Source: Heliopora coerulea (Eukaryota > Cnidaria > Anthozoa > Scleralcyonacea > Helioporidae). Taken from it: a stretch of DNA of 64,000 nt. Shown piece after piece: positions 56,375 through 64,000 of the stretch; positions within the stretch are counted from its first letter, which is position 1; every line of letters starts with the position of its first letter. Under the pieces are notes generated by a model. That model was not told where the DNA came from, ran no database searches, and saw only the letters and a list, made by a program, of their open reading frames with translations. The stretch lies in contig JASJOG010000002.1 of assembly GCA_030142905.1 (NCBI GenBank), positions 3,878,501-3,942,500 of the forward strand, given 5' to 3'. The translations under genes and the position numbers were made by a program.

Positions 56375-56435
56375 TACTGATTTGTTTTGGCTTTGACTCG
56401 AGATCTATGCATGCACATTGACATTATAATGTGCA

Positions 56436-56938
56436 CTATCTTGGGAAGGATTTACAGTCATCGCCTGCTTTCATCCACTTGCATATATTACTTGTTTTTT
56501 CTCGAGTCAACGGATTCACAACGTTAAAGCTGTATTTTCGACTTGGAGGTCCCAGTTTCACTGATGCAACGACGATTCCTCCCGTGGTGTACGATCCTTT
56601 GACGGTCCACTGATACGCTCCCGCGCCAGACATCCCTTTAACAAGATTGCAGTTGCTTAGCCAGAAACCGTACCACTCTCGAGTAACATGACAGCGGGTA
56701 TGCCACATGGTATTAGGTTTCTTGTCACCAGGGAATCCGTTGATTTGCAACACTGGCAGAACGGAGTTATCGTTGGGGACAGGCGTCATGAAGGATCGTC
56801 TGTGAGCTCGTTTCAACTCCAACACTGCATAATCGTGTGCAATCCTATTCACATGTTTTTCCATTCTCCGCCACTCCCTTGGTACATGGAATTTGCGGAC
56901 TTTTCTCCATCGGATTTTGCCATTCCTTTGAAGGAAAC
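56436..56938 (-). CDS. PRSS23-like serine protease, exon 2 (residues 181-347)
   Basis: The exon begins after an acceptor (TTTTTCGTAAAG) and joins exon 1 in phase through a glycine, giving KVGFLQRNGKIRWRKV, which fits the PRSS23/PRSS35 family. The catalytic Asp is expected in IAHDYAVLELK (Asp216) and the nucleophilic Ser in LVKGMSGAGAYQW (Ser284), where GMSG replaces the usual GDSG. Cys at about 263 (TRCHV) and in SNCN can form the disulfides usual near the active site. Trypsin-like secreted proteases cut proteins outside the cell; the natural substrate is unknown. The stop is TAG at 56438-56436. A plus-strand ORF over this region is a shadow. Confidence 0.85.
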
Positions 56939-58770
56939 CTTTACGAAAAAGTAAAAGAGACGTTAAAATAACATTGCCCGTGCCATAGCGTCACATAGAA
57001 GAACGGTCAAAGGCCTAATATGCACTAGCCGAGTTTTTTTGTCCAACGACGCCATCTGATAAAGTTCGAAGAAAATATGTACTGACATGTTCGCACTCAC
57101 GATCTGAAATTATCGTCCTCAAACTAATACGTGTTGATTAGTTTCGATTTTGTCTGCAGAAGTGCAACAAGCTCTACGTTCATTTGATACTCGATTCGTC
57201 GTAACCAATTTGTCAATTTGCCTTCAACGCCTACCAATTTGTCGGCTTCTAGAAGTTGTGTGCAGTAAATTGGTTAAAAATCGAACTGTGTGCTCAAGGC
57301 TGAAGTTGTTTTTCTTTAGTAACAATCACTCAAGATTAAGTTATTTCCCTTCTAACACAAAGAAAATTGAAAAATGATTGAGGAAGTTCGTAGAGATATT
57401 ATACTTGGAAAAAGCTCCACATCTATTGCGGGGATCGAACCTATAACCAGTTGATTATCTGACTTGGACTTATAGACTTTTCCTAAGTATGGCAGCTCGA
57501 ACTTTTAAAGCCATCAGCTACTCTAGCTTAGTTAATCCAAGCTAGAATAGCTTTCAATTTTAACAAAGAGAGTTTGTTGGTGTAAGGGAGCTTGTTTGAA
57601 TACCTAAGTCTCATTCACTTTAAAATTCATGCATGTGCCAGATATCCTGCTTTAAGAGCCTGGTGAGAATCCGTATAAAAATAGATTGTTTTCCGTCATC
57701 CTGTCTTCCACCCCCATGTTTATGTGCTCCAAGTTACCTGATAAATGCGTTGTGAGTCGTTAATTTCAGGATTTCAACAAATCTTTCAATGAATAAAATT
57801 TTACAGTGTTCTACTGGAAAATTCATAGATTCTTTACTCTTGCTTATGGCAGTGTAGTTACGTTTTCTTCTTGAGGGCCCAGATATTGTACGTCGTGGCA
57901 CACATACCGTTTTTACAGCACTTACTAACTCAAACTAAAATTTCAAGATTAACGTGATCGTTTAAAGTGCAATTGATTTAAAATAAACGACTAAGTTCAG
58001 TAAATCAGCGGGATTAGCATATTCCATTGTTTATAATATTTAACCTTGACTACAAAGATTAATAAAGAATGAATTCTGTCATGATCTAATCAAAACGTTT
58101 TTCTAACAAGATCTTGTGGAATTTTCTCACCCGTTTTCTGTTGACGTTCATCGAAAACCAATTAATTGACGTTTAGTATAATGGGCACTAAATATACACC
58201 ACGCAAAACTATGGGATTTGAGTAGATTTTTTGTCTGGCAGCAAATGGTAAGTGTTTGGAATAATTCCTCTCTTAGAAAACGGAATTGTGGAGAAAAAAT
58301 GCTACCGACCATTCAGTTGTCATATGTAGCACGAACACATTCCAAAACGAGAACATCGTCAGGATTTATTCATCGAAATATCAAGTGAATGTTTTCTATC
58401 TTATTTCCTTTCCTTTCTTACATTGTTTGGCAAAGATAAAGAGCTGTGAAAAGGTGTCAACAGCTCCTCGATCTTTTTGAACATTACTTCCTTCAAAATC
58501 TTGTTAAACGGTTCCTCGAGAATTTCCTTAAATGGAGATAATCAGGATCCTCAAGTACACGAAGTGAGGCAACGATATTCAGTTGCCTTTCAATGATTTA
58601 GGAGATTTTAGGTGACGGTATAAAGAGACAGGTCATGACTGCATACATACAGAGTTTGGGAAGAAATTATCGAAAGTGTCAGATGTTTATGTTTATCCAA
58701 CACCTTCAAGGTATTCCAACACTCAATAGGGAATTGCGTTACTATGCTCAGATTAAAGTAAGTCACTAAC
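56939..58770 (-). other. Intron of the PRSS23-like gene
   Basis: Donor GTAG/GTTAGT at 58770 and acceptor at 56939-56940. It contains a tRNA-like B-box fragment (GGTTCGATCCCCGC on the minus strand, about 57430-57445), probably from a tRNA-derived SINE. No other coding exon is needed to join the two halves. Confidence 0.8.
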
Positions 58771-59311
58771 CTACTTTAACTTTCTTTTTCTTGACCCTTT
58801 TTCTTGGGCCAGAGTAAACACAGTGCGCAGCCGTTAGAACGTATTTTGGCCCAATGAGTGTTCCCGAACACCCAGCTGGCTTGATTTTAACAGACGCCAC
58901 ATAGGGGAGCATTTGAGCTTCGATCGACGTTGACACTTGTCTGCGATTGTCTCTACCAAATGTCGCTGACCGTTTGTATCTTTGACCACCCAGTGAAGGT
59001 TTTAATTGACTCTGACTCGACGCATTCTCCAAGACCTTGACAATCTCATCTAAATCTAACGCATGAATTGCATTGTAGAATTCAGCATTGTCGGTCGACA
59101 ACTCCAAACCAAATTCTGCGTTGCTGCGATCCGGTTCAATATTCCCGTGTTGGCCATCATTCCCTACAATGTTGCCTTTCGAAGGTGACCATCTGCAGGA
59201 AACGCTGTCCACAACAATGCAGAGAAGAAGAAGACTAGCGAACAATGTTGTTAGAATTCCTTTTCTTTCACTTCTCGACTTAATTCTTGGTGACAATCCG
59301 GTTGTAGTCAT
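58771..59311 (-). CDS. PRSS23-like serine protease, exon 1 (residues 1-180)
   Basis: N-terminal half of a 347-residue protein. After a basic start, residues 19-38 (ILTTLFASLLLLCIVVDSVS) form a signal peptide or signal anchor. A propeptide-like region follows, with RYKRSA at 111-116, an R-x-K-R furin-type site. The protease domain then has GCSGTLIGPKYVLTAAHC, which includes the catalytic His163. The chain continues with a very basic PRKRVKKKKVKV. There is no classic IVGG activation site, as in PRSS23 relatives. The ATG at 59311 is the first in frame; TTCTTAAGCAG just before it could be an acceptor, so an untranslated 5' exon is possible. Confidence 0.85.
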
Positions 59312-59499
59312 CCTGCTTAAGAATCAGTCGAAAACAAGACTAGCTTAAGATTGATGGTAAAAATATGTTTGCTTAACTGACTGAATGAGCTATACCGTTC
59401 TCCCGTTCGAGCCACTCGGTTATACGTATGTAGTAATAAAATATGCTTCTTACTCAACACTCCTGCCCAATGGACCGATTACGAGCGATGGGAAAGAAA

Positions 59500-59507
59500 T
59501 ATTTATA
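59500..59507 (-). promoter_or_regulatory. Possible TATA box of the PRSS23-like gene
   Basis: TATAAATA on the minus strand about 190 bases before the start codon. The distance leaves room for a 5'UTR of about 160 bases without a further intron. This is a lone motif in AT-rich DNA, so support is weak. Confidence 0.3.
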
Positions 59508-59511
59508 TCAG

Positions 59512-62300
59512 TAATCTTGAGATTGATCGACGTTTTGCGTTAGTTCGAGAGGCCAGGCAAGAATAAATTCACGTTGGTCAGGAGACATTACAAGGCGACT
59601 ATTTCGGATTCCTGACTACGTTCTACCCATTTATAGGGCCAACAATGAAAATAAAATATCCGGTAGCAGATTATCATCACAAAATAGGCATAATCACAGG
59701 TGATTGTATTCGTATGATGTTTGCTTATTACGGTCATTTTTCGAATTCCTCAACAATTCCACCTCAAACAGTTTATGTATTTTAACCGGGTCCCCCGTCC
59801 AACTGAACAATAAGGCCAAGATTACTTAAATACTTCATTCGAACTCACAGTGAATTTTAAAAATGACGAAGCTGATATGAAAGGAGACAGCTTCGGCGTA
59901 GTTTCGTGTCTAAGGAGACACTCGCGGATGGTGTAATTAGCGAAACTGAGCGGAACCAGATTACTAAAAATAGGTGCATTCGACTTCAAGCACTAATTCT
60001 TATTCCTGCCAAGTTCTCACCGATTTGAAAGGGCAAGAGGGCTCACGTTAAGAGTACCGCTTTACGCAGGTCCGCTTCGATGTCACAAAACAAACACTTC
60101 ACAAAAGCCCAATAGTGAATCCTGAAGAAGTTGAACCCTGATCTAGCAGTGGGTGGTATGTTTTTTATAGTAGGTTTCTTTTCTCGATTTTATGAAAGAA
60201 GCAAGCTCGATACTTAATCGATGGAGGCAGCACAAGAGTGAGTCGCATCTAAGAATTTGAATCGTGGCCTATGTGAATACAAATCAAAAGTCGTTTCACC
60301 CGCTGAGTAAGCAAAATTTCCTTTCTTGCAGCCCTTCCGCATATCATCTATATCGTGCACCACCGCCAACAGTTATTTCCTTTCAAACGATGGCTAACCT
60401 TAAGAGGCGTTATTGTAGTGGAACTCAGTGAGGGCACCATTACGTGTTTCGAATTGTTTGTTCATTGTTACAACAAATTTCAAAGTTGCAAGTTTCACGT
60501 AACGTTTCGTGGTATTCTTCTGACTCTGCATGTTCTACTTTGGTCATACGTCGCGGTGGGGAAGTGATATGTGGCAAAAGAATGTTGTTTATTCCCTCAC
60601 AAATGGGAATCCTATGGATACACACGAGACAAGAATCTCAAGCGTGTAAGCGGCCAGCGAAGAACACTACGTCATGATTCTGAATAAAGATTCAGATCAA
60701 TCTTTGTCATTCACCAAGAGCTTCTCAAGTCTAAAATTAGCTTGGACAAATTTCCCAAATTCCCGTTTGAAATTAATGCGTGAAAGCCCTTCGTAATTTT
60801 ACGAGAAGACTTAATCGTTTCTTGGTATACATCATACCTTAAAACCATCAACGAAGCAATGATCACTCTGCATTGAAAATCTACCGATAGTCCTTCAAAT
60901 TTCGTTGCAATAAGTTTTAATTGGTTTAATAAAACTTCTTGCTTGACACGTATAAAATACATGATGAGAACCTGACAAAGCTTCTTTGTCGGTTATGTAG
61001 GGAACGGACATGGCGTTTAGTTTAAATTACAGGACACGAGAGTCTCTTGGTTCATCAGATATATGTTATATTCCTCGAGTATTGCTGTTAGTTATTGATT
61101 GTTAATATACATTTACATACCGTTTCGCCTTTACCGGAGTAGCTTGTAACCGGCACTCTTGAAATTTGCTGAATATCTGTGGTCAGATCACCTTATGCGA
61201 ATGCAAAGTCTTGCAGCATCGGCCCACATTACAAATAAAAATGACTACTTAAAAATTGACGTGCATTTTACTCTGAGATAATCCAATCATTGTACAAGTG
61301 TGCTCTGATAGCTTTGTTTTACCGTTATCGTTTACCGACGCAAAACTGTGTGAAAATGATTTCAACACTAAAAAGATAAAAATTTACATGTGACTATGAA
61401 ATCTATGATTACTCTACATAGATCGTTCAAGACCGGATAATGTGAATGGTTTGTTCTTCTGTAGTTGTCCTGTCAATTATTATTTTCTGAGAGGCTTTTA
61501 AGTTGTGTAATTAAACTAATTCCAGCCTTGGAAGACAGCGAACATTTTTATTGCACATTTACAACCAAATAAAACTTATCAAAACCCACATATCCAAGTG
61601 TTTTTGAGATGAATGCGTCCAAGCGTATTTTGCACAGATGTGACTTCGTGTTGCAAACCTCCGGAATGACCTCGACGAAACAAACATCTCTGTGTCTCTT
61701 TCATTGTATCGCCCTTCAACCTTCCCATAAGCGCATATAAGCTGCTTTGACAAACAAATATACTAAAAAAGCGGAAGGGAAATGACGAAAAATGACTATC
61801 AGTCTAAAATTATTTTAAGTCTACTTCGTGGCTCAAATCACCGTCGTCATCTGTTAAATCTTTGCTTTGATTTACTAAAGGTCTCCTAGCATAGTTACGT
61901 GACAAAGAAAGCTATAACTATCACTAAAACATGGACTCCGATCTACATTTTAAACAACTGAGTCTTACCAGAGAAATGCTTGAAAACTAGAAAGAATAAA
62001 TCACCTTCAGACGCAGGGAGCTTTTCATTGATATTGAACATTTTGAAAGATAGCGGTTCATGTACAGAGCGGCGGAAAGGGGTGAAGTGCCCGAATCTCA
62101 TCAAAATAACGGGCCAATACTACATGTCCGCTGTTTATTGAAAGGGTTTCCATGTACCTCCATACTCTTTCGCTTGCAACAGTTTTTCAATCATCATAGG
62201 GTCATTCACATAAGGGTTCTGGGATACAACTACCAACACATGGCCTTGTGAATATAACAATTTTAATATTCTCACCCCTAATCTCGAGTACTCTTAAGTT
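59512..62300. other. No supported gene
   Basis: Short ORFs only. The longest (60962-60711, minus, 83 codons) has no recognised motif. No repeat partner was found within the window. Confidence 0.4.
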
Positions 62301-62314
62301 TTAGTTCGTTACTA

Positions 62315-62317
<3 letters not shown>

Positions 62318-62355
<38 letters not shown>

Positions 62356-62425
62356 AAAATTTCATTTGGCAGTAAGAAAGAAAGAATAAAAGGATAAGCC
62401 ACTCGATTTTGATAGGATCTTTATG

Positions 62426-62472
<47 letters not shown>

Positions 62473-62695
62473 GTGAACGTTTAGGTTTACGAAATGCAAA
62501 GAGGGCTCAATAACGCAAAATATATATATGCCTGTATATATACCTGTATATATTATGTATAAATACAGGACTTGCATCGCTAGTAAAATGTATTCTTGAT
62601 AACGGGGCTTGCTCCGAAACGTTGAATAAAGTTTTTTAAAAAAAGTTTATCTTGATGATTTTATATATATACCTATATATATATATATATATATA
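62318..62695. repeat. TA microsatellites with a Penelope-type 3' tail between them
   Basis: TA arrays at about 62320-62352, 62432-62470 and 62664-62695. Between them, at about 62596-62640, lies TTGATAACGGGGCTTGCTCC followed by GAAACGTTGAATAAAG, a compact stem followed by GAAACGTTG and AATAAA, as seen at PLE ends elsewhere in the window. Confidence 0.6.
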
Positions 62696-62747
62696 TGGGT
62701 AAAGTTCATCTTACTAAGTGTAGATGTTTGTAAGCTTGGATATATGT

Positions 62748-62828
62748 ATGATGAAAAGTTTGTTCTCAAGCTTTTTTATCTCAGAAAATTTCTGAGATAA
62801 AAAAGCTTGAGAACAAACTTTTCATCAT
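62748..62828. repeat. Perfect hairpin, 37-bp arms, 7-base loop
   Basis: Arms 62748-62784 and 62792-62828 are exact reverse complements around AAAATTT. TA sequence flanks both sides. The end motif GAACAAACTTTTCATCAT also occurs next to the TA arrays at 25.9 kb. Confidence 0.92.
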
Positions 62829-62935
62829 ATATATATATATATATGAGTTAAAGATGTGTAATCCAGGCATATTATGAAATTTCGTGAACGTGGTTCTCCG
62901 GATTTACGGTTTTGGTCTTGAGCTTTCAACTCGAT

Positions 62936-63177
62936 TCATCGAGCCGTCGCCAGAAGCGAATGGAAGCTTTTGCCCGCAAACGTTTGTGACAGCAGTCTTT
63001 GTGAACGTTTGATAGGTTGGAATGTTGCCAATTCGTTGCGTTTGTTTGTTGGATCTGTGGTGTTTGGTGGGCTGGTATCAACTTTCTCCGGTTGTGTGGT
63101 GGTTGCGGGAGAAGGTTTTGGACATTGGGGAGGGTACAGGCGCTTCAGTTGGAGGTAGGTTTCTGGGATGTCTATAT
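62936..63177 (-). pseudogene. Open frame without start codon, possibly the end of a retroelement ORF
   Basis: About 80 codons open on the minus strand with no ATG, from the edge of a TA array to TGA at 62938-62936. The peptide is Pro/Thr-rich ([20 protein letters not shown]) and ends [20 protein letters not shown] followed by [10 protein letters not shown]. Past the stop comes ATCGAGTTGAAAGCTCAAGA, a short fold typical of element 3' regions. Truncation at the upstream side suggests a 5'-cut retroelement. The family is unknown. Confidence 0.3.
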
Positions 63178-63219
63178 ATATGTATATATATATACGTATA
63201 TATACATATACGTATGGGA

Positions 63220-63263
<44 letters not shown>

Positions 63264-63280
63264 CATAGAAGTATACATAT
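63170..63280. repeat. TA/TATG microsatellite block
   Basis: Two TA arrays separated by CGTATGGGATGTCTA, a duplicate of the sequence before the first array (GGGATGTCTATATATA occurs twice). Confidence 0.9.
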
Positions 63281-63289
63281 ACATATACA

Positions 63290-63343
63290 GGCAACAGCTG
63301 TTGCCTGATTATTGCATAATTGCGTGAAATTCGGAGTAGCGAC
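63290..63343 (+). ncRNA. Hammerhead-ribozyme-like fold, copy 2
   Basis: Same layout as 42691-42732. Stem I GTTGC (63300-63304) pairs with GCGAC (63339-63343, one G-T); stem II TGCA/TGCG around TAAT is better formed; GAA at 63326-63328; stem III AT/GT around TCGGA; A at the cleavage position. The core reads CTGATTA, where CTGANGA is needed, so this copy has lost the essential G. A 16-base palindrome GGCAACAGCTGTTGCC (63290-63305) overlaps stem I. Confidence 0.45.
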
Positions 63344-63369
63344 ACAAGACTTTTTAAGTTTATTTCGTG

Positions 63370-63446
63370 TTATATATGTATATGTATATATATATAGATA
63401 TATATATAGATATATATAGATATATACATATACATATACATGTACA

Positions 63447-63490
<44 letters not shown>

Positions 63491-63619
63491 CTAGAAATGT
63501 CGTTTACGTTGCTACTTAAAGGACATTTTTAGTTAATATATTTATTACGCTCTACTAGCCCTGGTAGTGAGCACTCTACCACGTTAATTTGGAATAACCA
63601 CATTCCTATCTATCTATCT

Positions 63620-63660
<41 letters not shown>
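63370..63660. repeat. TA, GATA and CTAT microsatellites
   Basis: TA arrays with GATA-like interruptions at about 63372-63487, a CTAT run at about 63606-63620 and another TA array to 63655. The spacer 63488-63600 has no recognised feature. Confidence 0.9.
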
Positions 63661-63664
63661 ATTC

Positions 63665-63930
63665 ATTAATAATTCATGAGGAAAATACAGAAGAAACTCA
63701 TAACCGTGTAGGGTCTTTTTATGTGATAAAGACGTATATGCCTTTATATGTGAAGAAGTTCAATTTTTTCGGCTTACAAAAGATAAATTTCCAAGCTTCC
63801 CTCGCGACTTAGGGTATTAGGATGTTCATTTTAGAAGACACCTAAAAAACTCGCAGTTCGTGCTTTATCGAATCTAAAACACTCGGCTATCGCCTCGTGT
63901 TTTAAATCCAGATAAAGCACTCCTGCTTGG
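63665..63930 (+). repeat. 270-bp interspersed repeat, copy 2
   Basis: Colinear with 5440-5706. The hairpin is better preserved here: GTGCTTTATC at 63860-63869 and GATAAAGCAC at 63911-63920 are exact complements, with TCTAAAACAC/GTGTTTTAAA inside. As in copy 1, a TA array lies directly upstream. Confidence 0.8.
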
Positions 63931-64000
63931 CTATTAAACTTACATACACACACACATATGTCTGTGTATATGTGTAGATATGTGTAAAAATGTGTATATA

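Overview
The window looks like AT-rich nuclear DNA of a eukaryote. The best guess is a cnidarian, probably an anthozoan such as a stony coral; this is inference from content. The DNA has intron-containing genes with GT/AG junctions, many AT and ATTC-type microsatellites, Penelope-like elements (PLEs), non-LTR retrotransposons (LINEs), hAT and Harbinger-type DNA elements, a Ty3/gypsy fragment, and repeated relics of KCTD1_15/DUF3504-type tyrosine recombinases. No bacterial operon, rRNA or CRISPR array was seen.

Only two host genes are well supported. An apolipoprotein-L-like gene (+ strand, 7920-8370 joined to 9495-10021, 325 aa) has one intron that carries an antisense PLE remnant. A PRSS23-like secreted serine protease gene (- strand, 59311-58771 joined to 56938-56436, 347 aa) has one 1.8-kb intron. 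In both genes the two exons join in phase at consensus splice sites.

Almost everything else that can be recognised is mobile DNA. 1-1.24 kb: LINE 3' end with a hairpin and an (ATTC)n tail. 1.26-3.2 kb and 12.1-13.4 kb: two diverged copies of one recombinase-bearing repeat; 26.0-27.0 kb holds a third recombinase relic and 28.7-29.1 kb a C-terminal tail. 3.9-5.3 kb and 21.8-22.6 kb: PLE pieces flanked by inverted copies of themselves. 22.6-24.7 kb: 5' half of a Ty3/gypsy element, cut off inside reverse transcriptase and abutting a hAT-type zinc-finger fragment. 29.2-29.5 kb: PLE reverse transcriptase relic. 29.6-34.0 kb: nearly full-length R2/NeSL-type LINE with a restriction-like endonuclease, split by a 969-bp hAT-like element. 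34.07-36.6 kb: more LINE pieces (ORF1p, a deleted ORF2, a C-terminus). 44.7-47.9 kb: a Harbinger-type MITE directly followed by a hAT element whose transposase frame carries three stop codons. 47.9-50.3 kb: two more LINE 3' fragments. 62.3-64 kb: TA arrays, a perfect hairpin, a hammerhead-like fold and a second copy of a 270-bp repeat also found at 5.4 kb.

The most interesting signals are compact folds that match the hammerhead ribozyme core, seen in at least four places at or near PLE ends and TA arrays; the concentration of recombinase relics; and the nested insertions, whose target-site duplications can be read directly. Long stretches (5.7-7.9, 10.2-12.1, 14.4-19.2, 37-42.7, 50.8-56.4 and 59.5-62.3 kb) hold no gene that I can support.
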